Of a stretch of 64,000 nucleotides of DNA, positions 53,145-62,719 are shown piece after piece. Location of the stretch: the NCBI GenBank assembly GCA_016235045.1, contig JACRME010000019.1, positions 48,688 to 112,687 on the forward strand, written 5' to 3'. The position numbers and the translations under genes were made by a program. This stretch comes from Nitrosomonadales bacterium (GTDB lineage Bacteria; Pseudomonadota; Gammaproteobacteria; Burkholderiales; Gallionellaceae). Every line of letters begins with the position of its first letter. Position 1 is the stretch's first letter. The notes beneath the pieces are model-generated. The model saw nothing but the letters and a program-made list of their open reading frames with translations. It was not told where the DNA came from and searched no databases.

Positions 53145-55013
53145 TCAGCTTTCAAGGTCGGACAACTTATGTCCGGTCAGCGCGCTTTTCACGCTCTTAT
53201 CCATGCGCCGTTGCGCGAACTCGGTGGTGGCCAGGTTCAGCGCCTCGACCGCGCGCTTGATGGCCTGATGGTCGCTGCCGCCGATCACGGCGCGCAGCGC
53301 ATCCATGCTGCCGCGGATTTGCGCCTGTGCCGCGGCATCCAGCAGGGTCTCGCCGTCCTGCTGCAGGGCATTCTCCACCGCCTCCAGCAATTGCGCCGCT
53401 TCAGTCTGCTGCTCGCGCAACGCGCGCGCCACCATGTCGTCGCGGGCGTGCTGGGTGGAATCGTGCAACATGCGCGTGATTTCCTCGTCGCTCAGGCCGT
53501 AAGAGGGCTTCACCACAATACTCGCTTCCTTGCCGCTGCCGGTCTCACGCGCCGAGACGCTGAGCAGGCCGTCGGCATCGACCTGGAAGGTGACGCGGAT
53601 GCGCGCCGCACCGGCCACCATGGGCGGAATGCCGCGCAGTTCGAACTTGGCCAGCGAGCGGCAATCGCTCACCAGTTCGCGCTCACCCTGCACCACATGG
53701 ATGCTCATCGCGGTCTGTCCATCCTTGTAAGTGGTGAATTCCTGGGCGCGTGCGCTGGGGATGGTGCTGTTGCGCGGGATGATCTTCTCGACCAGTCCGC
53801 CCATGGTCTCGATGCCCAGGCTGAGCGGGATGACGTCGAGCAGCAGCCAGTCGTCGCCGCCGCGGTTGCCGGCCAGCACGTTGGCCTGAATGGCCGCGCC
53901 CAGGGCCACCACCTTGTCCGGATCGAGATTGTTCAGCGGCGCCTGCCCGAAGAAATCGCCGACCGCCTTCTGGATATGCGGCATGCGCGTCGCCCCGCCC
54001 ACCATCACCACGCCCTTGATGTCCTGTGCCGTCAGCTTGGCATCGCGCAACGCCTTGCGCAGTGCCTGCAACGTGCGCTGCACCAGAGTCTGGGTCATGT
54101 CCTGGAATGCGCTCCTGGTCAGCACATTGTCGATCAGTTCGCCGCTGGACAGCATGGCGGCGATGTGTGCCTCGTTCTGATCACTCAACTGCTCCTTGGC
54201 CGATCGCGCATGAGTCAGCAATGCGCGGATATCGGGTGCGGGCAGCGCGGAGAGGCCGTTCTTCTCCAGCAGCCAGCAATAGATGCGGTGGTCAAAATCG
54301 TCGCCGCCCAGCGCCGAATCGCCGTTGGTCGCCAACACTTCGAATACCCCTTTGGACAAACGCAGGATGGAAATATCGAACGTGCCGCCGCCCAGGTCGT
54401 ACACCGCGTACACACCCTCGGCCGCATTGTCCAGGCCGTAGGCAATGGCCGCCGCCGTTGGCTCGTTGAGCAGGCGCAGCACATTGAGTCCCGCCAATCG
54501 CGCCGCATCCTTGGTGGCCTGGCGCTGCGCATCGTCGAAATAGGCGGGCACGGTGATCACGGCGCCGACCAGCTCGCCACCCAGCGCCTGCTCGGCACGG
54601 CTGCGCAACGCGCCGAGAATCTCGGCTGAAACCTCGACCGGGCTCTTCACGCCTGCCGCCGTGCGCAATTGCAGCATGCCCGGCGCATCGACGAACCGGT
54701 ATGGCAAATTGCCGACATCGCCCACATCCATGAGGCTGCGACCCATGAAGCGTTTCACCGAGACGATGGTGTTGTACGGATAGGCGCTCTGCTCATCCTG
54801 CGCCGCGCGCCCGACCAGCACTTCGCCGCCGCTGCCGTAATGCACCACCGAGGGAAGCAAGGCATAACCGTGCTCGTCGTTCAGCACCATGCTGATGCCG
54901 CTGCGCACCGTGGCCACAAGTGAATTTGTCGTGCCGAGGTCGATGCCGACCGCAAGGCGATGCTGATGGGGAGCGGCGCTCAGGCCGGGTTCTGCGATTT
55001 GCAACAGTGCCAT
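53145..55013 (-). CDS. hscA: Fe-S protein assembly chaperone HscA
   Basis: 622 residues of the Hsp70 type. The nucleotide-binding start [15 protein letters not shown] is at about residue 23; [20 protein letters not shown] (about 155), [14 protein letters not shown] and [14 protein letters not shown] follow, then a substrate-binding domain from about 390. It receives IscU from HscB and drives cluster transfer by ATP hydrolysis. The start directly adjoins the hscB stop, and the stop is one base from fdx. Confidence 0.96.
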   Translation of the reverse strand: MALLQIAEPGLSAAPHQHRLAVGIDLGTTNSLVATVRSGISMVLNDEHGYALLPSVVHYGSGGEVLVGRAAQDEQSAYPYNTIVSVKRFMGRSLMDVGDVGNLPYRFVDAPGMLQLRTAAGVKSPVEVSAEILGALRSRAEQALGGELVGAVITVPAYFDDAQRQATKDAARLAGLNVLRLLNEPTAAAIAYGLDNAAEGVYAVYDLGGGTFDISILRLSKGVFEVLATNGDSALGGDDFDHRIYCWLLEKNGLSALPAPDIRALLTHARSAKEQLSDQNEAHIAAMLSSGELIDNVLTRSAFQDMTQTLVQRTLQALRKALRDAKLTAQDIKGVVMVGGATRMPHIQKAVGDFFGQAPLNNLDPDKVVALGAAIQANVLAGNRGGDDWLLLDVIPLSLGIETMGGLVEKIIPRNSTIPSARAQEFTTYKDGQTAMSIHVVQGERELVSDCRSLAKFELRGIPPMVAGAARIRVTFQVDADGLLSVSARETGSGKEASIVVKPSYGLSDEEITRMLHDSTQHARDDMVARALREQQTEAAQLLEAVENALQQDGETLLDAAAQAQIRGSMDALRAVIGGSDHQAIKRAVEALNLATTEFAQRRMDKSVKSALTGHKLSDLES

Positions 55014-55559
55014 TCAGGAATCCAACTCGTCAAATGCGGAACCGATTTCTTCCGCCAGTTTTTCAAGAAATTTAAGCTTGCGCACTATACCGGAAGCGGC
55101 CGCATAATCGTGCCTGTCGTCGAGATCGACGGCGAGTTGTTGTTGCAAAAACCGCATTTCGTGCTGCGCGCGCTGCTCCATCTCCCCAAGCGCAGCAATG
55201 TTTTTCGTCTGCCTGGTTTCATCCAGAGCCTCGCGCCATTCCATCTGCTGCATCAGGAAATCGACGGGCATCGCGGTGTTGCTGTCTTCCTGCGTATCCA
55301 CACCGTGCAACGACAACAGATAGCGCGCGCGATTCAGCGGAGAACGCAGCGTCTGGTAGCCCTCGTTCACCCGCGTCGTCCACTGCATGGAAAGTCGGCG
55401 CTCGGACTCGGGAAGGTGGGCAAATTTATCCGGATGCACTTGTGCCTGCAGCGCCAGATAGCTCTGCTCCAGCGCGGTGCTGTCGATCTGAAAACGAGCG
55501 GGGAGATTGAAGAGGGAGAAGAAGTCCTGTTGAAAGTCGGTGCCGATAGGTAGCATCAA
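55014..55559 (-). CDS. hscB: Fe-S protein assembly co-chaperone HscB
   Basis: 181 residues. The N-terminal J domain begins DFFSLFNLPARFQID and contains the HPD motif in QVHPDKFAHLPE (about residue 40); a C-terminal helical domain binds IscU. It recruits IscU to HscA and stimulates its ATPase. It lies about 100 bp after iscA and directly before hscA, as in the E. coli isc operon. Confidence 0.95.
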   Translation of the reverse strand: MMLPIGTDFQQDFFSLFNLPARFQIDSTALEQSYLALQAQVHPDKFAHLPESERRLSMQWTTRVNEGYQTLRSPLNRARYLLSLHGVDTQEDSNTAMPVDFLMQQMEWREALDETRQTKNIAALGEMEQRAQHEMRFLQQQLAVDLDDRHDYAAASGIVRKLKFLEKLAEEIGSAFDELDS

Positions 55560-55661
55560 GAGTTTCCCGACATATGCCCAATGAAATTAGCCACGGCTGA
55601 ACACGGTTTTCGCGGAAGTCGTATCAGCAGTTGTCCGTGTTTGCCGTGGCGAATGGATAGT

Positions 55662-55985
55662 TCAAACCTTGAAGCTTTCGCCGCACCCGCATGTATCCTT
55701 GACGTTCGGGTTGTTGAACTTGAATCCTTCGTTCAAACCCTCGCGCGTGTAATCAAGCTCCATGCCGTCGATGTAGGGCAGGCTGTGCTGGTCGACCAGG
55801 ATGGTCACGCCGTTGCTGACGAATTGCATGTCCTCGCTGTCCACCGCATCGGCGAATTCCAGTTTGTAAGCCATGCCGGAACAGCCGCTGGTGCGCACGC
55901 CAAGACGCAGACCCACGCCCTTGCCGCGCTTGGTCAGAAAGTTCTGTACATGTTTTGCCGCATTTTCTGTCAATGAGATCGCCAC
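55662..55985 (-). CDS. iscA: Iron-sulfur cluster assembly protein IscA
   Basis: 107 residues, exactly the E. coli IscA length, from GTG 55985, chosen for AGGAGG just upstream. The three conserved cysteines are in [14 protein letters not shown] and DTCGCGESF. An A-type carrier that receives clusters from IscU. Ten bases separate it from iscU. Confidence 0.95.
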   Translation of the reverse strand: MAISLTENAAKHVQNFLTKRGKGVGLRLGVRTSGCSGMAYKLEFADAVDSEDMQFVSNGVTILVDQHSLPYIDGMELDYTREGLNEGFKFNNPNVKDTCGCGESFKV

Positions 55986-55995
55986 TTTCTTCCTC

Positions 55996-56412
55996 CTACT
56001 TGTTTCCGCTGCAGGCGGCAGCCTCAACCATCGCGCCGCTCTTCGCCTTGTAGTCCGCCACCGCCGCCTTGATGGCATCTTCCGCCAGGATGGAGCAGTG
56101 AATCTTCACCGGCGGCAAGGCCAGTTCTTCGGCGATCTGCGTATTCTTGATCGCCAACGCCTGATCGACCGTCTTCCCCTTCACCCATTCGGTGACCAGC
56201 GAACTGGACGCGATGGCCGAACCGCAACCATAGGTCTTGAACTTCGCATCTTCGATGATGCCGTCCTTGCCAACCTTGATCTGCAACTTCATCACATCGC
56301 CGCAAGCCGGTGCGCCGACCATGCCGGTGCCGACGAATGCGTCGTCCTTGTTCAGGGAACCCACGTTGCGCGGGTTCTCGTAGTGATCCAGTACTTTTTC
56401 GCTGTAAGCCAT
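55996..56412 (-). CDS. iscU: Fe-S cluster scaffold protein IscU
   Basis: 138 residues from ATG 56412 with AAGGAGG upstream. Cluster-binding residues are in [10 protein letters not shown] (about 37), [12 protein letters not shown] (about 63) and [13 protein letters not shown] (about 106), and the HscA recognition site LPPVK is present at about 99-103. Clusters are built here from IscS sulfur and iron. Confidence 0.96.
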   Translation of the reverse strand: MAYSEKVLDHYENPRNVGSLNKDDAFVGTGMVGAPACGDVMKLQIKVGKDGIIEDAKFKTYGCGSAIASSSLVTEWVKGKTVDQALAIKNTQIAEELALPPVKIHCSILAEDAIKAAVADYKAKSGAMVEAAACSGNK

Positions 56413-56423
56413 AACAACCTCCT

Positions 56424-56492
56424 TGGGATTTTGGATTTTGGATTTAGGATTTGGTAATGCCACCGCTCCCCAAATCCAAAATCCCAAATCCT
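56424..56492. repeat. Heptamer-based AT-rich inverted repeat between iscS and iscU
   Basis: Successive GGATTTTG/GGATTTAG-type units at about 56425-56454 face the complementary CCAAATCCAAAATCCCAAATC at about 56470-56490. RNA of either strand could fold into a long hairpin. It lies between the iscS stop and the iscU ribosome site and may stabilise or separate the iscU message. Confidence 0.6.
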
Positions 56493-56503
56493 AGTTCCTG
56501 CTT

Positions 56504-57718
56504 TTAATGTGCCGCCCACTGCACGCTGTTCAGATCCACGCCTTCCTTGTACATGTCCCACAACGGGGACAACTCACGAAGTTTGGCAATCTTTTCCTGT
56601 AACAGTTTCACGGCGTAATCCACCTCTTCGACCGTGGTGAAACGTCCCACCGTAAAGCGGATGGAACTGTGCGCCAGTTCGTCGTTGCGTCCCAGCGCGC
56701 GCAGCACGTAAGACGGTTCCAGACTGGCCGATGTGCAAGCCGAGCCGCTGGACACCGCGATGTCCTTCACCGCCATGATGAGCGACTCGCCTTCGACGAA
56801 ATTGAAGCTCACGTTCAGATTATGCGGTACGCGCTGCTCCATGTCGCCGTTGAGGTACACCTCTTCCATGCCGGACAGGCCTTTCCACAAGCGGTCGCGC
56901 AACATGCGGATGCGCTCGTTTTCGGTCGCCATCTCTTCCTTGGCGATGCGGAACGCTTCGCCCATGCCGACAATCTGGTGCGTCGCCAGCGTACCGGAAC
57001 GGAAACCGCGCTCGTGCCCGCCGCCGTGCATCTGCGCTTCCAGCCGCACGCGCGGCTTGCGGCGCACGTACAGCGCGCCGATGCCTTTGGGGCCGTAGGT
57101 CTTGTGCGCCGAGAACGACATCAGGTCGACCTTGAGCTTTTGCAGATCGATGATCACCTTGCCGGTCGCCTGCGCCGCGTCGACATGGAACAGGATGCCT
57201 TTGCCGCGGCAGATCTCGCCGATGGCGGCGATGTCCTGGATCACGCCGATCTCGTTGTTCACCAGCATCACCGACACGATGGTGGTGTCGGGACGCAGCG
57301 CCGCTTTCAGCTTCCCCAGATCAATCAGGCCATTCGGCTCCGGATCGAGGAAAGTCGCGCTAAAACCCTGCCGCTCCAACTCGCGCACGGTGTCGAGTAC
57401 CGCCTTGTGCTCGGTCTGCACGGTGATGATGTGCTTGCCCTTGTCGGCGTAAAAATGAGCCGCGCCCTTGATCGCCAGGTTGTTCGATTCAGTCGCACCC
57501 GATGTCCACACAATCTCCTTCGGATCGGCATTCACCAGCGCCGCAACCTGCGCGCGCGCGCGCTCCACGGCCTCGTCCGCAACCCACCCGAAGGAATGCG
57601 AGCGCGAAGCGGGATTGCCGAACTTTTCGGTCAGATAGGGAATCATCGCCTCGGCGACGCGCGGATCGACCGGCGTAGTCGCGGAATAGTCCATATAGAT
57701 GGGCAGGTGCAACGTCAT
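56504..57718 (-). CDS. iscS: Cysteine desulfurase IscS
   Basis: 404 residues. [18 protein letters not shown] opens the fold; [15 protein letters not shown] (about 72), the PLP lysine in [18 protein letters not shown] (about 206) and the active-site loop [19 protein letters not shown] (about 328) are all intact. It removes sulfur from cysteine for IscU and tRNA thiolation. It is separated from iscR by an unusually long 330-bp gap carrying a REP-like pair. Confidence 0.96.
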   Translation of the reverse strand: MTLHLPIYMDYSATTPVDPRVAEAMIPYLTEKFGNPASRSHSFGWVADEAVERARAQVAALVNADPKEIVWTSGATESNNLAIKGAAHFYADKGKHIITVQTEHKAVLDTVRELERQGFSATFLDPEPNGLIDLGKLKAALRPDTTIVSVMLVNNEIGVIQDIAAIGEICRGKGILFHVDAAQATGKVIIDLQKLKVDLMSFSAHKTYGPKGIGALYVRRKPRVRLEAQMHGGGHERGFRSGTLATHQIVGMGEAFRIAKEEMATENERIRMLRDRLWKGLSGMEEVYLNGDMEQRVPHNLNVSFNFVEGESLIMAVKDIAVSSGSACTSASLEPSYVLRALGRNDELAHSSIRFTVGRFTTVEEVDYAVKLLQEKIAKLRELSPLWDMYKEGVDLNSVQWAAH

Positions 57719-57862
57719 TCAACTCCTCCAATAACCAATAACTGCCCGGCAATTTTGGCCGGGTCATAACCAACCGTCTGGCGACCTTCTTTGGGTTGCC
57801 TATAGCCAACTGCCCGATTGTTTTTTGACAACCTGACGGACAGACCTACCGACGGCATTGCA

Positions 57863-57963
57863 TCCCCGTCCCCTTGCAGGGGGAGGGTTAGGGAGGTGGT
57901 AGAAGCCACAGCACCCCACGACTCTACCCCCATCCTGACCTTCCCCCTGCAAGGGGGAAGGAA
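57863..57963. repeat. Inverted pair of REP-like palindromes between iscR and iscS
   Basis: The left copy has CCCCTTGCAGGGG followed by a GGGTTAGGG tail. The right copy, CCTTCCCCCT-TGC-type stem with AGGGGGAAGG (57939-57961), is the same element in reverse orientation. Together they resemble a two-unit REP/BIME arrangement and share core and tail with the three copies in mutS. Transcription from iscR to iscS must pass through this structure. The rest of 57719-58048 shows no gene. Confidence 0.7.
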
Positions 57964-58048
57964 CAGGTTCTGCCCCGATGGACAATCCGGGTTTAAGCCA
58001 TGACTTGCCGACGAAGTTCGTCCCAAGTCGAAGGCAGGCGATCCGCTA

Positions 58049-58522
58049 TCAGGCGAGTACGCGCGACGAGCTGTCGTTTTTCGCCATCACCGCCGGAGGA
58101 ACTTCGCCCATCGCAATTTTGCTCTGGCCGTCCACCAGTTGCTGCAGATTGATCTTGCCCAGATACTCGTGAATCGCCTCGTTCAATCCGTACCACAATT
58201 CATGCGTCAGGCAAGGCTTGCCTTCCATGCAGTCGCCTCGCGCACCGCAATGCGTTGCATCCAACGCCTCATCCACGGCAACGATGATGTCGACCATGGA
58301 GATTTTGTTCGCCGGGCGCGCCAGGCAATAGCCGCCACCGGGACCGCGCACGCTGGCCACCACATTGTTGCGGCGCAGCTTGCCGAACAACTGCTCGAGA
58401 TACGAAAGCGATATCTTCTGACGCTCGCTGATGCCTGCCAGTGTCACCGGCCCTTTGCCTCCGCGCATTGCCAGATCAACCATCGCTGTCACTGCAAATC
58501 TACCTTTAGTTGTGAGTCTCAT
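58049..58522 (-). CDS. iscR: Fe-S cluster-responsive regulator IscR
   Basis: 157 residues of the Rrf2 family. The winged helix begins MRLTTKGRFAVTAMVDLAMR, with recognition region SLSYLEQLFGKLRRNNVV. The three cluster cysteines are in THCGARGDCMEGKPC (about 91-105), spaced as in E. coli IscR. Holo-IscR represses the isc operon, so it senses cluster demand. It has a predicted promoter overlapping the cysE end. Confidence 0.95.
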   Translation of the reverse strand: MRLTTKGRFAVTAMVDLAMRGGKGPVTLAGISERQKISLSYLEQLFGKLRRNNVVASVRGPGGGYCLARPANKISMVDIIVAVDEALDATHCGARGDCMEGKPCLTHELWYGLNEAIHEYLGKINLQQLVDGQSKIAMGEVPPAVMAKNDSSSRVLA

Positions 58523-58591
58523 ATCATTCCCCTATTCAATATTTAGTTTTGACGGACTACCGCCCCCCTTATCCCTGCCACATCCGGGGAT

Positions 58592-58620
58592 ATAATAGAA
58601 TACCTGATGCTTTTAATCAA
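58592..58620 (-). promoter_or_regulatory. Predicted promoter of iscR
   Basis: On the minus strand TTGATT (58620-58615) and TATTAT (58597-58592) are separated by 17 bp, overlapping the cysE stop codon. IscR sites are expected nearby, but no clear type 1 motif was identified. Confidence 0.5.
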
Positions 58621-59344
58621 CAATCTTATTCAGGTGGTTCGGATCGAACTTGTCGGCGGTGGCCCGCTCTTCTTCAACACGCACTCCCATCTTCTCGAGC
58701 TGCTGCAGGATGAATTCTATGCGCTGGTCAACTGTAACACTATGTCCAAGCAGGCCGTGTATGGCTTTGGCGACCGGATCGTTCTGGTCGTTACCCACGC
58801 CGTAGGCATTGAAAACCGGTGCGGCTTTCTTTTCCTCGTCGAGGATGCGCGCCGGAATGCCCGCTGCCGTTGCCCCGGCCGGTACGTCTTTGACCACGAC
58901 CGCATTGGAACCGATTTTGGCGCCGTCGCCGATGTGAATCGGCCCCAGAACCTTTGCACCGGCCCCGATTACCACGCCATTGCCCAGGGTCGGATGGCGT
59001 TTACCTTCCTTCCATGACGTTCCTCCCAACGTCACGCCGTGATACATGGTCACATCGTCGCCGACCTCGGCCGTCTCGCCGATCACCACCCCCATGCCGT
59101 GATCGATGAAAAAACGCCGCCCGATGGTCGCCCCCGGATGAATCTCGATACCGGTAACCCAGCGCGAAAAGTGCGAAATAAAACGCGCCAGCCATTTGAA
59201 GTTGGCGTGCCACAAGGTATTGGTCAGCCGGTGAAAGATGCGCGCATGCAAGCCGGGATAGCAGGTCAGCACCTCAAACGTGGTGCGCGCCGCCGGATCG
59301 CGGGCAAATACACTGGCAATGTCTTCTCTGATGTTATTGAACAT
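58613..59344 (-). CDS. cysE: Serine O-acetyltransferase
   Basis: 243 residues from ATG 59344 (GGAAG upstream; a slightly longer start at 59362 is possible and would overlap trmJ more). [18 protein letters not shown] opens the N-terminal domain; the left-handed helix follows with [20 protein letters not shown] (about 72), [20 protein letters not shown] and PHIGDG-like [15 protein letters not shown]. It acetylates serine for cysteine synthesis, so it supplies the sulfur donor for IscS encoded next to it. Confidence 0.94.
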   Translation of the reverse strand: MFNNIREDIASVFARDPAARTTFEVLTCYPGLHARIFHRLTNTLWHANFKWLARFISHFSRWVTGIEIHPGATIGRRFFIDHGMGVVIGETAEVGDDVTMYHGVTLGGTSWKEGKRHPTLGNGVVIGAGAKVLGPIHIGDGAKIGSNAVVVKDVPAGATAAGIPARILDEEKKAAPVFNAYGVGNDQNDPVAKAIHGLLGHSVTVDQRIEFILQQLEKMGVRVEEERATADKFDPNHLNKIVD

Positions 59345-60086
59345 CTGGATGTTCTTCCGCATAGCGTTTCTTCAGGCGAGCATTGTACTCGGTTGTTACG
59401 GTCAGCATGCCGCGCAGGATATTGATCTCCTCGTCTTCCAGACGGGTGCGCGAAAACAGGCGGCGCAGGCGCTGCATCAGCCGGGCCGGGTTCTGCGTGG
59501 TGAAGAAGCCGATCTCGAACAGGGTTTTTTCCAGGTGCGCGTACAACCCTTCGATGCGCTCGTGCGTGGCGGGCTCGATTTCCTGCACACAAGGCGCAAA
59601 GCTTTGGGCTGCGACGCCCAGTTCATAAGCCATCACCTGCACTGCGGCCGCGATATTGAGCGAGGAAAACTCCGGATTTGCCGGGATATTCACGCCCAAC
59701 TGCGCCTTGCCCATCTCCTCATTGGTCAGACCGGACATCTCGGTGCCGAACAACAAGGCCACCGGCTGCGTAGCGGCTTGCTGCAACACTTCCGGCATCG
59801 CCTCGCGCGGCGTTTTCACGGCGATGGAAATATCGCGCAACCGCGCCGTCATCGCCACGGTAAATGTCACCCCTTGCAGCGCCTCGTCGATGGAACTGCA
59901 TACCACCGCGTGCTGCAGGATGTCGTCTGCTCCCGCCGCCATCGCAGTCGCCTGGGCATCGGGAAAATAACGGGGATTGATCAGGTACAGCCGGCTTAAA
60001 CCCATGGTTTTCATCGCCCGCGCCGCCGCCCCGATGTTGCCCGGATGGGTGGTGTGGCTGAGTACAACTCTGATGTTGTCGAACAT
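59334..60086 (-). CDS. trmJ: tRNA (cytidine/uridine-2'-O-)-methyltransferase TrmJ
   Basis: 250 residues of the SPOUT class. [20 protein letters not shown] near the N-terminus, [16 protein letters not shown] (about 132) and [20 protein letters not shown] (about 152) form the knotted SAM-binding site. It methylates position 32 of several tRNAs. The gene precedes cysE with a small overlap and is divergent from suhB, as in many proteobacteria. Confidence 0.93.
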   Translation of the reverse strand: MFDNIRVVLSHTTHPGNIGAAARAMKTMGLSRLYLINPRYFPDAQATAMAAGADDILQHAVVCSSIDEALQGVTFTVAMTARLRDISIAVKTPREAMPEVLQQAATQPVALLFGTEMSGLTNEEMGKAQLGVNIPANPEFSSLNIAAAVQVMAYELGVAAQSFAPCVQEIEPATHERIEGLYAHLEKTLFEIGFFTTQNPARLMQRLRRLFSRTRLEDEEINILRGMLTVTTEYNARLKKRYAEEHPDVQ

Positions 60087-60197
60087 AGTTTTCTACTGTC
60101 GCCCACCCTACTCGACTAGCGACGGCCGACTAGCGGCTCTGTTTTTAGGTAAAATACGTGCCGGATTTCCCCAGCTCATTAAAAAGGTCGTACTGAT

Positions 60198-60995
60198 ATG
60201 CACCCCATGCTCAACATCGCGGTGAAGGCCGCCATTCGCGCCGGCAAACTGATTTACCGTGCTGCCGACAACCTCGACCACCTCACCGTGACCAAAAAAT
60301 CCCATGCGGATTACGTCAGCGAAGTGGATCGCGCCGCCGAGCGCATCATCATCGAAGCCTTGCAGCAAGCCTATCCCAGCCACGCAATTCTAGCAGAAGA
60401 GAGCGGCCCCCAAGGCGAGTCCGAGTATGTCTGGATCATCGATCCGCTCGACGGCACCACCAATTTCCTGCATGGGGTGCCGCAGTATGCCGTCTCCATC
60501 GGCCTGCAGCACAACGGCGTGCTGACCCAGGCCGTCATTTACGACCCGACTCGAAACGACCTGTTTACCGCCACCCGCGGCCGCGGCGCCTTCCTCAACG
60601 ACAAGCGCCTGCGCGTGAGCAAGCGCAAGGAAATGGCCGACAGTCTGATCGGTACCGGCTTCCCCTACACCCGTTTCGAGCATATGGACGCCTACATGGA
60701 TATCTTCAAGGATGTCATGCAGAAGAGCGCCGGACTGCGCCGCCCCGGCGCCGCCTCGCTCGACCTCGCCTGGACGGCGGCTGGCCGTTTCGACGGCTTC
60801 TTCGAAACCGCGCTCAAACCTTGGGACATCGCCGCCGGATGCCTGCTCATCACCGAAGCGGGCGGCATCGTGACCGACCTGGCCGGCAACCAGAACCACA
60901 TGAACAGCGGCAACCTGTGCGCGGGCAACCCCTTCATCCACGAACAATTGCTGCAAATCGCCGCGCCGCACCTGACGGATGGCCTGAAGAACTGA
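60198..60995 (+). CDS. suhB: Inositol-1-monophosphatase family protein SuhB
   Basis: 265 residues. Metal-binding motifs are AILAEESGP (about 63), WIIDPLDGTTNFLHGVP (about 78-95) and the C-terminal KPWDIAAGCLLITEAGG (about 207). It hydrolyses inositol phosphates in vitro and in E. coli acts with RNA polymerase in rRNA transcription. It is divergent from trmJ; the 110-bp gap holds a TAAAAT -10-like element and two GACTAGCG direct repeats. Confidence 0.93.
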   Translation: MHPMLNIAVKAAIRAGKLIYRAADNLDHLTVTKKSHADYVSEVDRAAERIIIEALQQAYPSHAILAEESGPQGESEYVWIIDPLDGTTNFLHGVPQYAVSIGLQHNGVLTQAVIYDPTRNDLFTATRGRGAFLNDKRLRVSKRKEMADSLIGTGFPYTRFEHMDAYMDIFKDVMQKSAGLRRPGAASLDLAWTAAGRFDGFFETALKPWDIAAGCLLITEAGGIVTDLAGNQNHMNSGNLCAGNPFIHEQLLQIAAPHLTDGLKN

Positions 60996-61016
60996 CCCCC
61001 AGCGCAGGACGCCCTC

Positions 61017-62048
61017 ATGGATACCCTGTTCGTTCTCGCGATTGCAACCATCGTCATCGTACTGGTCTTCGAGTACACCAACGGCTTCCATGACGCCGCC
61101 AACATCATCGCCACCGTCATCGCCTCGCGCGCGATGACCCCGGTGCAGGCGGTGCTGCTGGTGGCCTTCTTCGAATTCCTCGGCCCGCTGCTGGGCGGCA
61201 CCGCGGTCGCCAACACCATCGGCAAATTCATCACCCTGGACGACCTCGACCGCACGCTCGCCCTCACCATCGTGCTGTGCGGCCTGATCGGCGCCATCGC
61301 CTGGAACCTGCTGACCTGGTGGTTCGGCATCCCCTCCTCCTCGTCGCATGCGCTGGTCGGCGGCCTGGCCGGCGTGGTGATGGTCGCGGCCGGTTCCAGC
61401 CATGTCGCCTGGGGTTTCGGCGACCTGCTGCACGGCCACTTGAACGGCGTCGCCAAGGTCGTCGTCGCACTGATCCTTTCGCCCATCATCGGCTTCTGGG
61501 TCGGCTATGCCTTGCACAAGACCATGCTCATGCTGCTGCGCGGCGCGCATCCTTCCATCAACCGCGACCTGCGCCATCTGCAATTCGTCACCTCGGCCGG
61601 GCTGGCCTTCTCGCACGGCGCCAACGACGCGCAAAAAAGCATGGGCATATTGACGCTGGTGCTGCTGCTCGGCGGCTTCATCCCCACCTTCGAGGTGCCG
61701 TTCTGGGTGATGCTGACCTGTTCCTTCGCTATCGTGCTGGGCATCCTTTCCGGCGGCTGGCAGATCGTGCGCACGCTGGGGTTCTCCATCTACAAGATCC
61801 GCCCCTTGCACGCGCTCGATTCGCAGATGACCGCCGCCAGCGTGATCTTCAGTTCGTCGCTGTTCGGCGCGCCCGTTTCCACCACCCACGTGGTCGCCTC
61901 CTCCATCATGGGCATCGGCGCATCGGAGCGCCCCAAAGCCGTGCGCTGGGGCAAGGCCACCGAGATCGCCACCACCTGGCTGATCACCATCCCCGGCGCG
62001 GCAATCATGTCGATTTGCTGCTATCTTGTCGTCAGCGCATTCGTCTGA
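61017..62048 (+). CDS. pit: Low-affinity inorganic phosphate transporter (Pit family)
   Basis: 343 residues, about ten membrane segments in two inverted halves. The duplicated PHO-4 signatures are FEYTNGFHDAANIIATVIAS (about 14) and LAFSHGANDAQKSMGILTLV (about 198). It takes up metal-phosphate with protons. It is followed nine bases later by a DUF47 gene, the usual Pit accessory partner. Confidence 0.93.
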   Translation: MDTLFVLAIATIVIVLVFEYTNGFHDAANIIATVIASRAMTPVQAVLLVAFFEFLGPLLGGTAVANTIGKFITLDDLDRTLALTIVLCGLIGAIAWNLLTWWFGIPSSSSHALVGGLAGVVMVAAGSSHVAWGFGDLLHGHLNGVAKVVVALILSPIIGFWVGYALHKTMLMLLRGAHPSINRDLRHLQFVTSAGLAFSHGANDAQKSMGILTLVLLLGGFIPTFEVPFWVMLTCSFAIVLGILSGGWQIVRTLGFSIYKIRPLHALDSQMTAASVIFSSSLFGAPVSTTHVVASSIMGIGASERPKAVRWGKATEIATTWLITIPGAAIMSICCYLVVSAFV

Positions 62049-62057
62049 GGAAACCCC

Positions 62058-62708
62058 ATGAACAACGCCCCCCAAGCCTCCAAAACAATGCTCGCCATCA
62101 TCCTGGACCGGGTCTTCCCCAAAGTGCCCGACTTCTTCCATATGATCACCGAACAGACCCTCAAGGTCGCGCACACCGTCGACCTGCTGGTCGAATACAT
62201 GGAACACGGCGATCCCGCGATAGCCGAAGCGCTCAAGCAGGACGTGCACGAAGCCGACCTGATCAAGGTGCGCAACCTGCACGAACTCAACGACGCCTTC
62301 TCCACCCCGATCGACCGCGAAGACATTTACCGCGCCATCATCGCGCTCGACGACATCGTGATGTACTGCAAGGCCACCGTGCATGAAATGGACGTGCTCG
62401 GCGTCAAGCCGGACGACTTCATGCGCGACATCTCGCACTGCCTCAAGGAAGGCGTCGACGCGCTGGCCGCCGGCTACGCCAAACTCGGCACCGCTCCCGC
62501 CAGCGCCGCGGCGGACGCCAACCTGGCGCGTCAGGCCGATCGCCATGCCGAAAAACTCTATCGCAAGGCACTCCCCATCCTGTTCGAAGGCACCGACTAC
62601 ATCAACATGTTCAAGCGCCGCGAAATCTACCGCCACCTGACCAACGCCGCCCAGCACATGGCACTGTGCGCCAACCGCCTGCACGACATCGTGGTCAAGA
62701 TAAGCTGA
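62058..62708 (+). CDS. DUF47 (PhoU-like) Pit accessory protein
   Basis: 216 residues, all helical. [18 protein letters not shown] near the N-terminus and the late segment [20 protein letters not shown] with [12 protein letters not shown] match the DUF47/PhoU_div family, which forms two three-helix bundles binding metals and modulates Pit transporters. It is cytoplasmic and co-transcribed with pit. mutS begins 12 bases after its stop. Confidence 0.92.
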   Translation: MNNAPQASKTMLAIILDRVFPKVPDFFHMITEQTLKVAHTVDLLVEYMEHGDPAIAEALKQDVHEADLIKVRNLHELNDAFSTPIDREDIYRAIIALDDIVMYCKATVHEMDVLGVKPDDFMRDISHCLKEGVDALAAGYAKLGTAPASAAADANLARQADRHAEKLYRKALPILFEGTDYINMFKRREIYRHLTNAAQHMALCANRLHDIVVKIS

Positions 62709-62719
62709 GTCCTGCACGA

